A DNA stretch of 64,000 bases from NCBI GenBank assembly GCA_013146195.2, contig CM028381.1:59092744-59156743 (forward strand). The letters are read 5' to 3'. Shown one piece after another: positions 1 to 10,630 of the stretch. Each line of letters starts with the position of its first letter. Position 1 is the first letter of the stretch. A program made the position numbers and the translations under genes. Below the pieces are notes generated by a model that did no database searches, was not told the DNA's origin, and was given only the letters and a program-made list of their open reading frames with translations. The DNA comes from Codonopsis lanceolata (taxonomy: Eukaryota; Streptophyta; Magnoliopsida; Asterales; Campanulaceae).

Positions 1-2
1 GT

Positions 3-524
3 TTACCCAAGGCTTACAAAGGAAAAGACAAAGAGTCTGTCTCTAATGAGAAGCTTGAGAAAGGAACGCTAGACAAATCAAAGTCTACCGACAACAGCTC
101 TGCTAAAGCAAAGTCTGCTGGCGATAGACCTATGAAATCTCTATTGGTACCTGTCAAGTTTGTTTATGAAATGGATAAGGCACCCAAGTTAATTGACAAT
201 AAACTTAAAGGAATTCTGCCGAATCCTCCTAAAATGGTTAGCAACAGACCAGCCAAGGCTAAGTTTGCTGGTAACAAATCAAGGAAGGTTCAACAGAAAC
301 CAATTAAGTCTACTGTCAACAAGCTAGCTGAACCCAAGACTTCTGTTGGGAATAAGGAAAGTAACAAGCACTCTATAGCTAAAGCTAATCACAGTCCTCC
401 ATGGAACTTTCATCTATGTCATTCTTGCAACTGTTTAGGCCATCTGGCCCCAGAATGCCTACCAAAATCTGAGAGACCCAGTTCTCTCAAGGTTAGGCAG
501 GTATGGGTCCCAAAAGGTTGCTAA
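3..524 (+). pseudogene. gag: Copia gag, C-terminal part with zinc knuckle
   Basis: The frame is open from the window edge to a stop at 522-524, so the N-terminus lies outside. The product is lysine- and serine-rich, as Copia nucleocapsid tails are. It ends in a CCHC knuckle (C-x2-C-x4-H-x4-C, residues CHSCNCLGHLAPEC, near 418-460). This domain binds the element RNA for packaging in virus-like particles. The protease frame follows after about 75 bp in another phase with intervening stops, so gag-pol continuity is broken or depended on frameshifting. Confidence 0.85.
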
Positions 525-595
525 TCCTCAGGACCCAAAAGAAAATAAATGAGACCTTGTTCCTTTGACTTTTTCAGGTCTGCTTCATTGATATA

Positions 596-1170
596 GATTC
601 AGAAGATAAGGACATCTGGTACCTGGATAGTGGCTGTTCAAGGCACATGACAGGGAACAGAAGTCTACTCTCAGATATAGCTGAAGCTAAAGGTCCTACG
701 GTGATTTTCGGTGACATTGCAAGAGGACAGACAATTGGGTATGGCTCAATCACTAGAGGAAGCCTCTCCATCAACAAAGTTTCTCTAGTGAATGGCTTAA
801 ATCATGATCTTCTGAGCATATCCCAATTTTGCGACAAAGGACTTATCTGCCAATTCTTCTCCAACCAATGTCTCATCAAAGATCGTGAATCCGGCTCAAC
901 ATTATTGATCGGCAATAGAAAAGGAAACGTCTATGTCATGGAATTAAACCTTCTAGGGAGATCCTCTAGCCTTTGCCTAGTTGCAAACAATATTCGTGAC
1001 AACAGTTGGCTTTGGTACAAGCGTCTCAGTCACCTCAACTTCAAGTACCTCTCCAAGCTCTCCAAAGATGGGCTTGTCAAAGGTCTACCTACGGTGTCTG
1101 CCGACCACGACAGAAGTTGCAAAGCTTGCCAGTTAGAAAACTCTCCAAGTCTTCCTTCAAGAGCAAGTCT
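596..1170 (+). pseudogene. pol: Copia aspartic protease and GAG-pre-integrase domain
   Basis: The motif WYLDSGCSRHMTG (about 617-655) is the Copia protease active site, with the catalytic Asp in D-S-G. A GAG-pre-integrase segment follows, with its WYKRLSHLN signature near 1010-1045 and the CKAC cysteine pair near 1115, which belongs to the integrase zinc-binding region. A frameshift near 1150-1170 moves the integrase core into the next phase. The protease cuts the Gag-Pol polyprotein; here the frame is broken and probably not functional. Confidence 0.85.
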
Positions 1171-1845
1171 GTCATGTCAACTTCCAGACCTCTTCAACTT
1201 CTGCACATGGATCTATCTGGACCAATCACTACAGTCAGTATCTCTGGAGACAAGTATACACTTGTAGTAGTTGATGACTACTCTAGGTTCACCTGGATTG
1301 AAACAATGACATCAAAAGATGAGACATATGATCTGGTCACCGCTCTTTTCACAAGACTTCAAACCCAAAAGCTTGAAAACATAAGTGACATCAGATTAGA
1401 TAACGGAACCGAATTCAAGAACAATGGTGTTGAAAGATACTATGATGACCACGGGATCGGCCACAACTTCTCTGCTGCCGGAACTTCTCAACAAAACGGT
1501 GTAGCTGAACGGGAGAACATAACACTTATTAAAGCAGCGAGAACTATGCTGGCAGAAGCTAGACTTCCGAAATACTTCTGGGCAGAAGCTGTCAACTTTG
1601 CATGTTTCACTCAAAATCGATCTCTGGTAAACACGTTTCACAATAAAACTCCATATGAAATATGGAGAGGAAGAGACCCAAACATAAGATTTTTGAACAT
1701 CTTTGGCTGTAAATGTTTTATTCTATATAATAGAAGAGAATATAGAGGAAAATTTGATTCAAAATCAAACGAAGGAATTTTTCTGGGCTATTCCAAACAT
1801 TCAAAAGCATTTCACATATTTAACAAAACTTCTTTGAAATCTTAA
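1171..1845 (+). pseudogene. pol: Copia integrase catalytic core
   Basis: The DDE retroviral integrase core is clear. The first Asp is in LLHMDLSGP (about 1197-1223), the second in IRLDNGTEFKN (about 1392-1424), and the Glu in QQNGVAERE (about 1490-1516), with the spacing expected of Copia integrases. The downstream motifs PYEIWRGRDPN and NIFGCKCF are also typical. The core has few lesions apart from the frameshift at its start, but the frame ends at 1845 by a small frame break. Integrase joins the cDNA ends to the host chromosome. Confidence 0.9.
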
Positions 1846-2404
1846 AATTTGTGCATGTTACTTTGATGAATATGATTTTTTAGAGCCACGAGTGGCTCCA
1901 AATGTTGCTGATGATTCTGATGATGTTGAGACATGTACATATAAAGCTTCTACTTCTACTTCTCCTTAGAATCCTCTAACTGCAGACTCTTCAAGTTCTG
2001 CAAATCCAGCACCAGAAGACTTCAACTTTGCTGGTACCTCTTCCAACCCTTCTGGTGACCCTGAACCCATCTCTTCTGTTCTACCTCAAACACCTTTGCA
2101 GATCACTCATCATTCTTGTTCACCAGAAAATGAAGGTCTCGAAGATTCTACCTCTTTTGAACCCGATTTTGGTGAATCACCTTCTCTACCTTCTCCAGAT
2201 TCTCTAAGGGAAGAACTCACCAGAAGTGATCTTCCTCCAACTGTTATTGAAACAAGAGATCACCCCATCTCACAAATCATTGGTGATCTCAACTCAGGAG
2301 TTCGTACGAGAAATAATGTTCGAAATGAGACCATGTTTGCCTTCGCATTCGTGTTTGAAATCGAGCCAAAGAAGATTGATAAAGCTATGAAAGATCATTA
2401 CTGG
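1846..2404 (+). pseudogene. pol: Copia integrase-RT linker and first residues of RT
   Basis: The serine- and proline-rich stretch is the variable linker between integrase and RT. Near 2360-2404 it reads EPKKIDKAMKDHYW, matching the conserved opening of Copia RT (PKKIDEAL..W). The match stops at 2404, where TGTTGGTCCC of an inverted LTR begins, so RT was cut by an insertion. There are stops and phase changes between 1846 and 2096. Confidence 0.75.
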
Positions 2405-2971
2405 TGTTGGTCCCAAAATAGGCTCAAACTAGGCTAGAAGGGGAGGGGGTTGAATAGCCCAGTAGTATTTTGCTTTTGTTTTTTTTAAAACTTTTTCGAA
2501 ACACTTCCTTTCTGATATGCTTCTTTTCCTTTTTAAAGTAGTTTTATAAGAGGAATTAAGGCAACAGAAAATTGTAAGAGTGCAGATCTAATCGAAAGGC
2601 TGCTGTCAATATAAGATAGATTCAAAGGTAGACTTTAAAGATAGTAGCAGTTAAGAGATAGACAGAAACAGATCGAACAGTACTCAGAATTTAGAAGTGG
2701 TTCGTACTGTGAATAGTACTACGTCTACTACCAAAATGGTTAGCTTTGGATTTTGAAAGGTGCACTTGTTTATCCACTAGGTGTGAGAGAAAGATCACTA
2801 ATGGATCGTGTACAAAAATAGTTTTTAACCAAGTGTATAATGAAGAGAGAAACAATCAATGAATAATTGTTCTCTCAAGTGCTAAAGTAAATAACAGTTT
2901 ATAATCAAACTAGATGAAGCTGAAACAGAATAAAGATTGGCAGATCTGCAGCTTCAAGAAGTTTGGTGAAT
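2405..2971 (-). repeat. Partial Copia LTR (3'-terminal part), diverged relative of the next LTR
   Basis: Read on the minus strand, this matches the terminal part of the LTR at 2972-4311. Shared landmarks in order are a TGTTGGTCCC edge, CTAGAAGGGG with GGTTGAATAG, a GTGGTTC..ACTGTGAATAGTACTACGTC stretch, and AATGGATCGTGTACAAAA. It is shorter and clearly diverged. It breaks off at 2971 against TGTTAGTCCC of the next LTR, so that later element inserted into it. Confidence 0.75.
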
Positions 2972-4311
2972 TGTTAGTCCCAAAGGGCACAATAATAAGC
3001 TAGAAGGGGGGGGGGTTGAATAGCTTATTAGACACTTAAAAACTTTTCGTATAAGTTCCTAAAACAAGAACTTACAATCTATTAAGGAGATTGAAGTAGC
3101 GGAAGTCTTATAAGGAAGACAGTTCAAGTCTGCCGGTGAAGCACTACGGGTAGACTTGGCTGAATACTCAAGTCTGCAGTTTGAAGAGATAAGTTTAAAG
3201 AGATATGAAACAGTTCAAAGCAGTAATCAACAGAAATGAAAGAACACAAGTATTTTGAGATGGTTCACACTATAAAGAGTGCTATGTCCACCACCAAGGC
3301 AGTAAACCTTGGATTTAAATGTGCACTATGTTTTCCACTAGTTCTATTACAAAGAATATATCCAATGGATCGTGTACAAAATATTTGACTTGTGTTTGGG
3401 GGTATAGGAATTGAATATCTGGATAAAAAATATATTCAATTGTGCATAAGAATAGTTAAAGAACAACAAAAGAAGCTTAAGATAGATGTTGATGCAGATC
3501 TTCTTGATTGTTGTCGATGAGGACTTCTTGATCAGTTTACGATCTCTTGAATGCACTGAGTATAAAGACTATAAGTGTTGGAGAATTTCAGAGCATTTCA
3601 GGGCTGGACAGTACTGTGTTCTTCAATCTTTAATGGCAGTATTTATAGCAGGGGCATTCGAGAGATCCGTTGGAGAAGACGAAGTGTAACAGCTCTATTA
3701 GGTTGAATGCATTAAATGCATGGAGCTGACTTGAGGGTTTCGTATTCACTGATACTGAGCATGGAGTTGGTGCAGAGATGTTGCAGGAGTTGGTAGGTGA
3801 GCAATCAGAATATTAGACCTGCAATAGTTGGTACAGACTGTAAGTGTCAGTCTGTTCACCTGCTCTGTCACTGTTCAGAAGGCGAAAGTCTTCTTGCTTT
3901 TCGGAAAGCTGGTCAGGCGTGTTTGAGAAGTCAGGGGATGGATTAATTCAAATTCAAACAGATAGAAAATGAATTAAATTAATCCACTAAGACTTGGTGA
4001 CTGGACACGTCATCCTTGAACACGTGCAGACAAGGTCTGCCGCTGGATGCTGAATGATGTCTTCCGGTGAAGCTTTGTTGAAATCTTCAGTTGAAGCTTT
4101 CTTTGAGGTCTTCATTGAAGCTTTCTTTGAAGTCTTTATTGAAGCTTTCTTTGAAGTCTTCCAGTGAACTGTGAAGCCTATAAAAACTATTCTATGGCAA
4201 AGGTCTATACAAAGTTGCCACGCTAATTGATACGCAGCCCAATTAGCCACTCATGTATAAAACTAATGTAATGTATGAACAAATGTAAATCAAAACAAAT
4301 GAGAAACAACA
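2972..4311 (-). repeat. Copia 3' LTR (about 1.34 kb)
   Basis: On the minus strand it begins TGTTGTTTCTC right after the polypurine tract and ends ..GGGACTAACA, giving matched TGTT/AACA ends. It aligns over its length with the plus-strand LTR at 35171-36406. A TATA-like box (TGCTATAAAT) lies on the minus strand near 3641-3650, upstream of the probable transcript start. The partner 5' LTR is not in the window. Confidence 0.88.
4064..4166. repeat. Short tandem repeat inside the Copia LTR
   Basis: About four imperfect copies of a 24-27 bp unit (core GAAGCTTTCTTTGAAGTCTT) lie head to tail. The matching region of the other LTR copy (near 35300) lacks the array, so it expanded in this copy only. 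The lysine/serine-repeat translation across it is a by-product. Confidence 0.75.
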
Positions 4312-4325
4312 ATCTCCTCCTATTT
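4312..4325 (-). promoter_or_regulatory. Polypurine tract for plus-strand priming (Copia)
   Basis: Minus-strand sequence AAATAGGAGGAGAT lies immediately upstream of the LTR start TGTTG. Purine-rich GGAGGAGAT before TGTTG is the usual 3' LTR border of plant Copia elements. The same string occurs at 35157-35170 before the other LTR. Confidence 0.85.
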
Positions 4326-4708
4326 GCATCTGGTCATCATTACTTACAAGTGAGGGCTATAAACAACTATATGATAGATAATAGCATGTCTGAAAGTAAT
4401 TTAGATTGATATCGGTAGACATGCCTCTATCAAACAGAAGAACACCTCAAGTGTAAAAATCTAATCTAAGTGCTTACAATCAGAAGAGATGAAAAGAACA
4501 TCACATAGATTACTAGTAAACAGTTCAAATATGGATTTAAATTGAGTGTTTAAATTCTAAGCAGATATAAAATTGAAATAGCAAGAATTTAAGCAGTAGA
4601 CATTTTTGAAATACAATTAATCTTCTGTATTCAAACAAGAAGTTTAATATTATAGAGTTTTCAAAAACAAAGATAGATACAAAGGTTAAGGGATAAAAAG
4701 ATACAAAA

Positions 4709-7313
4709 CTACCAAGGTCTTTTCCCTTTGCCTTTGTCTGCTGCTTCCTTTTCCTTTCTTTGCCTTTCCAGTTCTTCGGCTCTTTTGATGTATTCTTCAT
4801 CGGCAGAGGTAGAAGGTCTGGTAGAGCGAGAATGGTAGTCCATTTCTTCACGTAGATGGTTGTTCTCGTCCATTAGGGTCATGTTGATAGACCTCATTTG
4901 TCTCTCCTCCGTGATGGCCTGATCGCGTTCACGTTCAGCATTGAGCACGTCGTGAGACCGGTTGAGAGCCATGTTGTTGAGCTCTAGAATATGGGGCCGG
5001 TCGTGGCCGAGATGCAGAGTGATGTTGTGGAAGAGCTGGTAAAACAGAGTGGAATAGAGCCGTACACATTCCATGCGTTGAGGTTCGACGTTGATCTTGA
5101 CGTCAGTGAACTCGTGCTGCATCTGTCCAAACCTTGTCCACACATCGTCTTGGAATTGTCGAAGGATGGCAGCATTTCTATCCGTTGCCTTGGACGTTGC
5201 AGTGGCAAGGTCAGCGGCAGCTGTGGAGATACTGGTCAGTTCTCCCAGTCTGTCGTAAATGGCGTCTAGGCGGGCCAAAATCTCAGAGTTGGCCGGTTGA
5301 GATGGAGAAGGGTCTAGGCCAATATGGGCATGCTCACTGTCGGTAGAGGTGGCTTCGGCAGTGGTGACGTGTCGGAAGGGCTGCTGGAGAGGTGGAGTGG
5401 CTGAGTCGGAAGAGGTTGAGTCTCGGGAAGGGAAGGTATGGGTAGATGAGGAGTTGGATTTTAGGGGAGAAAGAGGAGGGGTTGGTGGATGGTCAAGTTC
5501 AATATCAGTGTCTGAGTTGTCACTGAGCATTGAAGGTTTGGGTAGGGGTCGGTAGAGAACCAGAAAGAGGGAGCAGGATAGAAGAGGGATTTGGGTTTGG
5601 TTAGGGTAGGTTGGGATGAAGGTTGGGGGAAGAGATCTGCTATCGAAGAGAGTTCAAATAAAAACTTCGAGACAGCAGAGTCTAAGGGTTTAATGGGTGT
5701 GGTTTGGGTTTGTTCGGATGGTGTAGTTTGGTTGGTTGGGTTATGAGAGGGTGAGGCAGGGGTAGATGGGTTTGGTGAATAGTTGAAGGGTAAAGGAGGA
5801 GGTGGAGAGGGTGTTCTGTTAGACTTCTCCTGAGTTTGTGTATCCTCTTAAGGGATAGACTCCTCCGGAGGGGTTGATTCCCTATGAGTAGATGACTCAA
5901 TGGGATGGGTTTGAGAAGTTGTACAAGGTTGGGTGCCAGCAGACTTCCTTTTCTGCCTCAGCAATTGAATAGGAGGTTCAGCTCCTTCATCGGCAGAGGT
6001 GGGGGTTTCTGTTGGTGGCTGGGTCGGCAGAGCTTTACGTAATCGCCTACGTTTGGGTTTGGGTGTCGGTGAGAGTTGGTCGGAAGAGGGTTTTCGTTTT
6101 GGTTAAGGATAGGGCTGTGGAGTGGAGGTTGGAGGTTATGGGTTAGAAGGTTGGGGAGATGAAGGCTGTTCAGCAGCTGCAGAGGAGCTGCCAGTAGACT
6201 TGTCACATCTGCCGGCCTTCAGCTCTTGCCTTATCCACTTGGCTTGAAGCTTTTCAGCCTCTTCTTCCGCCCTTGCCTTTTGCCTTGGCCGCTTCCATCT
6301 TCTTCTTCAACAGCTGCTCAGACTCATCGGCCAGATCCCTTGCTTCGCTGAGAATATCGCGAGCAACAGTAGGGATTGGTTGGCCAAACATTTTAGCTGC
6401 AGAGTGATATCCCTTGCTAGCAGCATCATACGTGTCCATGTTGAAACGCGTGACCACCATCGGCGAAGGCTTGGCAACTTTTTCAAGTGAAATATTGGGA
6501 AGTCCACGTTGCTGCCTTCACTCGTTTTCATAATCGGCATACTTCTTGAAGAAGGCAGCCATCATCTGCTTGTCCTTGCCCACAGCAAGGAGCTCATCTT
6601 CCTTAACGGAAGAGTTGATTTCTGTCGTGTCCCGTAGAAGGACATTGATAAGCCTGACAAAAGGCCTCTTAAGATTGGGGTTGTCCTTCACTTTCTCAAC
6701 GTAGTTCCGGAGCTCTTTGTAGATGATAGCGCCGTAGTTGAACTAGGTCTGAAGGAACATAACACTTGTGAGGTTGAGTTGTTGTGCTGTGAACATGTCG
6801 TGGGCCCCATTCTTGAACAGAAGACCCTTGTCCAGCAGATGGCTGGTGCAGTAGACATCTAAAGGGAATAGATTCCTCAACATTTGGCCTTGAGATTCCC
6901 TCGGAGTATTAACTCCCCTCATTGCTTCCCAGGCATGGTTAGCCTCAGCAATGGATTGTCTCCACCATATATAACGCCAATGATTCTGGAAATCATTTTG
7001 GCAGAGACGGAGATGGGTCTTCCTCGAATCCATCACGCATTGCAGACGGAGTCTTGGGGTCAATGACCATCGTCTGATAAAATTCCTCGGCAAGGAGGAT
7101 ACTATAGTCGCCATCGTCGAGGAGGCAAAATAGCGGTAGAACCCCTGACGCGTTCATGTCCTCGCACGCTTTGACTCCGGCGGTGAATGTGCAGACGGTT
7201 TTAAGGTCTATGCACATGCTGGGTAGATACAGCTTCGGGTCTAGAGCCACGATAATGTCGTGAGGAGCCGGAAATGGAGGGTACCCTAGTGCGTTGATGT
7301 TTAGACCAGGTGG
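4709..7313 (-). pseudogene. Copia downstream ORF (env-like position), truncated and frameshifted
   Basis: Fragments in three phases add up to one protein homologous to that at 31682-34778. The N-terminal part (about 7313-6990) keeps HDII, KLYLPSMCIDL and TVCTFTAG blocks. A middle block has LSIAEANHAWEAMRG and LLDKGLLFKNGAHD. Then come an alanine/lysine-rich helical stretch near 6460-6254 and a long proline/serine-rich linker. The last 273 residues (5530-4709) are coherent and include a predicted coiled coil rich in Glu, Arg and Asn (NAERERDQAITEERQ) and a KGKGKRPW end. The N-terminal blocks look like the 'putative plant transposon protein' type. No signal peptide or clear membrane span is seen, so an envelope role is not supported. 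The 5' end is cut at 7313 by a Tat LTR. Confidence 0.75.
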
Positions 7314-7490
7314 TGTAGACAGCCCAATTTTGTACCCCTGATATGTGACTCTGACATGTGATATCGAGAACTGCTTAAACGTAACAAATGTCAAGTTACA
7401 GGAGTCAAAAATGCGAAAGGAAAAGCAGGATGCGCGAAATCAGTAAAATGCGAGGGGTGAAAATGCCAAATTTGAAACTTAAATAGTGCT

Positions 7491-7674
7491 TTGGCGCGGC
7501 CAAAAGCAACATCTGGCGCCGCGCCAAGCCAAGGGTGGATCCGCGCCATGCCTGCTACAGTCCCTCTCCCAGTTAACGCATTGTACAAAGGACGAAGGCT
7601 GGTGTACAAGATATTTCAGCACGCTGAAGGGATTTTTAATCCCGGATGTGTCCTCTTGCCCACCTATAAATAAA
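7491..7674 (+). promoter_or_regulatory. Tat B LTR promoter: GC-rich hairpin and TATA box
   Basis: A TATA box (TATAAATAAA) lies at 7665-7674. About 140 bp upstream is a perfect 10-bp inverted repeat, TTGGCGCGGC (7491-7500) and GCCGCGCCAA (7518-7527), with a 17-nt loop. The other LTRs of the family have a different GC-rich palindrome at the same place. The TATA assignment rests on sequence and position only. Confidence 0.65.
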
Positions 7675-8559
7675 GGTGCTGGGGCTCACTTCAGACAGAG
7701 AGAAATCATTGCAAAGAAACGCTGAAGAAATTCTCCGCGTTGTCCTAACGCTGAGATATAGTGAGAGAAGTGAGATAGGGAGTGTTTAGCCCATAAAGCT
7801 TTGAAACCCCGTCCAAACTCCGCCAAAAGAAAAACCCACTGGTTAAAAGTGATCCCTAGCCTTTTAGTTAGGTATCCACCTCATTTCCCCTGCCCAAAAA
7901 CCATAAAGTAAGCCGTTACTCTGCCCGAGTAACTTGGCTGAAAACACCACAAATAAGCTGTTATTCCGCCCAACCAAAAAGGCCAAAACAACCACAAATA
8001 AGCCGCCATTCTGCCCGAGTGAACGAGCCAAAAACACCACAAATAAGTAGTCACTCTGCCCAAATCACAACAACAACAACAGAAAAGACTCCCTCTCCCT
8101 GAAGGACAGAGCGAGCCCATCCCGCTCTAAAAGGTAATAGCCTTTAAGAGCGTTATTTTTTCTTTAGTTGTTCTTTAAAATCTAGCCCAATATAGCAAAT
8201 ATAAGCCGTTGTGCTGCCGGATTTAGTTAGAAATATTATGTAAAAGAGCCATTATAATGGCCAAATATTTTTAAATATATTTGTAATTATTGTAAGGAAA
8301 TGGCTGCAAGTCCGTAAATAATGTAGCCACAAATATGTTTGCTTTTATTTTCTGTCTTTAAATGCTTTATTTATTTGCTGGATAAATATAACAAAAAGAA
8401 TACTTTAGCCAAAAACCATTTTTGAGACCGAAAGGGTGAGTTGGGTGCCTAGCACCTTCCCAACTCGTAACTTAGCCTCTGAACCCGTTTTTACAATCTC
8501 TGGTTTTTTTTTTTGCTTTATTTTTGCCTTAAAATAAATATGGCGACTCAAAATTTTGG

Positions 8560-9010
8560 ATCCAGTGGGGCCTCGCAACACTCATTTCTTGTACTTTTTC
8601 GTTTTCCCCTAAAAAGGGGAGAATGAGAAGGAAAGGGTGATGCATTCTCATATCCTGGTATCCCCTAAACAAGGGATAACTTGATGCGGGAAACCCAAAG
8701 CTCCCATAGTGATCCGAAATAGGCCATAAGGCTATTTTTATAAAATCCATAGTGGGGGCGTCGCAACATCCTTTTTTTGCACTTTTTCGTTTTCCCCTAA
8801 AAAAGGGAAAATGGGAATGAAAGGGTGATGCATTCACATATCCTGGTATCCCCTAAACAAGGGATAACTTGATGCGGGAAACCCAAAAGTTCCCATATTG
8901 GATCAAAAATCCACTAAAGGCAACCGAGGCGCATTCCAACATGCTATCTTAGACAGCACTCCTCTCACACTTTTAATTTCGTTCTCCCCTAAACAAGGGA
9001 GGATGGAATG
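8560..9010. repeat. Tandem ~190-bp subrepeats with short hairpins at LTR 3' end
   Basis: Two full units (about 8567-8756 and 8757-8935) and a partial third share GGATAACTTGATGCGGGAAA and two small hairpins, CCCCTAAAAAGGGG and TATCCCCTAAACAAGGGATA. The same array sits at the equivalent place in the Tat C LTRs (about 16393-16830 and, inverted, 39930-40350). The repeats span the LTR 3' terminal region and leave no open frame. Confidence 0.8.
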
Positions 9011-9095
9011 AGAGCAGTGGTGTCCCGCATCCGCACATACGCGCACTCCTATCCAAGGGCGCGCGGGGCGCGGCCGCATGTCCCGGGAACCCACA

Positions 9096-9114
9096 GTGGC
9101 GACTTCGCTGGGGA
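9096..9114 (+). promoter_or_regulatory. Primer-binding site, Tat B
   Basis: GTGGCGACTTCGCTGGGGA follows the LTR end directly. A TGGCGAC..GCTGGGGA site next to the 5' LTR is the pattern usual for Tat/Ogre-type elements, thought to pair with tRNA-Arg. I assign the tRNA from family knowledge, not from an alignment. The equivalent site of Tat C is at 16912-16930. Confidence 0.75.
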
Positions 9115-10630
9115 TGTCGTTTTATTTTAAATAAAATGGAGGGCTAGACTCATAAAAAAAACTTTTTTTGTTTTTCTTTGTTTCTGACTAAAGTATGCTT
9201 GTTATATTAATTTATGCATTTGAATATTGCATTCCTATACATCCGTATCTATATTTGTGGATATGATCATCCATCTTGCAGCAGTTTCGTTCCGATAACT
9301 GTTACAGATATATTTAAAAATATATTTATTTTTTGGAAAAAAAAAAGCAAAATTTTTTTTTTTGCAAAAAAGGTAAAAAAGAGAGCAAAAAAAAAAATTT
9401 CGAAAAAAAAAATATATGTCATATATATGTTTGCAATAAAATTCCGGACAGCACAATAAAAGGGTCGGAGCTTTATTTTAATTTTGCTCAATTTTCGGCT
9501 CTGTATTATTATTATTTTGTTCTGTGTATTATTTTCATTATTTCGCAAAATATGTATATATTTGCATTCATTCTGCCATTTTATTTTGGGGATATAGGGC
9601 AAATTTTGTAATTAATAGGAACAGATAGATTCTCCGCTTTTCTTTCTATTTCTTAAATGTGATGTGCTTGCTTGCTCGCGCTCAAACTAAAAAGTCGAGA
9701 AAATTCACGCGTAACAGCAAGACAGGCCATATCTGTTTTATTTTCTGTTTATATATCTGAAAATAGTAAAGATTTTACTGATTTTTAGATACCGCACACA
9801 CGTGCACGCATATATGTATATTCCGAACTGTTACCCTACACCATGGCCAACCTACCCCCTGCATAAGCCAACGTTAGAATGCATATAGATTCTCAGGACA
9901 CTTCATTGACCGATCGGTTTTTGCATATTTGAATCGTGGGTCAGCCCCTGTCAAAAAAAAATAAATTATGAAAAAAGAGGTCAAAAAAAAAAGAGAGAAA
10001 AATATATATATATATATAGTCAAAAAAAAAAAAAAAAGAATGCGCAAGTTAAGAAAAAAATAATAATGATGAAAAAATAAGTGCTCACAAAAAAAAAATA
10101 CGCAGGGGCTGATTTATTATTCCTTGATGCTCGACCTAGACCATTTCGAATGGTGGATCCTGGAAAGAGTATAGGTCATTCACCTAGGATCAGTCCGGTC
10201 CTAGGGAGTCGAAAGGCAGGTGGATTACGTTGGTCCTATACTCTGGAGAAAGAATCCACTGTTCCAGGAAAAGTTCTGAGACCGTCAAAATAAAGCAGGT
10301 GCTTATCCAGTCAATTGTAGGTAAAATAAATAATAATAAAATATACTAATAAAGGCACGCTGTACTCCAAGCCCAGAAAGCCTTCAGTCACCCTTCTGAT
10401 ACCTCCAAACCCATTTTCCTCAGAAACCTGGCCCGAATTTGGAAAGACAGAGATAGTACTGGCCAGTTGATACGAGAAATAAATGCAGAAATCAGAACAG
10501 AGGATATCCGCTTCGAGATTAGACAAGGGCGTAATCGATTCGGAGGGTACATCCGAGCAAGTATGGCGGCGAGAAAGTGGCGATGCGCTATGGGTACGCA
10601 GTCAGGGGCTGTGGTACGCTCGACTCGGCA
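9115..10630 (+). other. Tat B untranslated leader, AT-rich
   Basis: About 1.5 kb between PBS and gag with no credible coding frame. It contains long A and T runs, TA repeats near 10000-10018 and blocks shared with the Tat C leader (16931-18334), for example CGTGCACGCATATATG and the AGAATGCATATAG region. Short open frames across the homopolymers are not conserved between the two copies. Confidence 0.75.

Larger units (their letters stand above)
1..2404 (+). mobile_element. Ty1/Copia retrotransposon, 5' part of internal region (truncated)
   Basis: Domains run gag zinc knuckle, aspartic protease, GAG-pre-integrase, integrase core, linker and the first residues of reverse transcriptase. Protease-integrase-RT is the order that separates Copia from Gypsy. 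The left end runs off the window, so no 5' LTR is seen. On the right the reading frame stops inside the RT start, where a minus-strand Copia-type LTR begins at 2405. The rest of RT and RNase H is absent here. The end of a related RNase H lies at 30716-31267, but nothing proves it is the same copy. Confidence 0.93.
2972..7313 (-). mobile_element. Copia retrotransposon 3' part: 3' LTR, PPT, downstream ORF
   Basis: On the minus strand the order is downstream ORF (7313 to 4709), spacer, polypurine tract (4325-4312) and a complete 3' LTR (4311-2972). The same arrangement with the same spacing occurs in plus orientation at 31682-36406, so the two are copies of one family. The 5' part is missing because a Tat LTR starts at 7314 inside the ORF. 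A large extra ORF between RNase H and the 3' LTR resembles the SIRE/Maximus type of Copia; that assignment is inferred. Confidence 0.87.
7314..9095 (+). repeat. Tat B 5' LTR (about 1.78 kb)
   Basis: It starts TGTAGACAGCCCAATTTT and ends ..AACCCACA, directly before the primer-binding site. Related LTRs begin at 15135 (+), 41597 (-) and 62852 (+), sharing blocks such as TTAACAAATGTCAAGTTA and GGGTGCCTAGCACC. Between 7905 and 8080 there are degenerate copies of a roughly 45 bp unit (..CTCTGCCC..CCACAAATAAG..). This LTR is clearly more diverged from the other three than the 15135 and 41597 copies are from each other. Confidence 0.88.

Noticed and set aside
4064..4166. Regular repeats as a CRISPR-like array
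   Set aside because: Units are contiguous without unique spacers, lie in a plant LTR, and no cas gene is present.
9214..9611. Overlapping frames on both strands, Lys/Phe-rich
   Set aside because: They read through A/T homopolymers in the Tat leader and are not conserved in the second copy.
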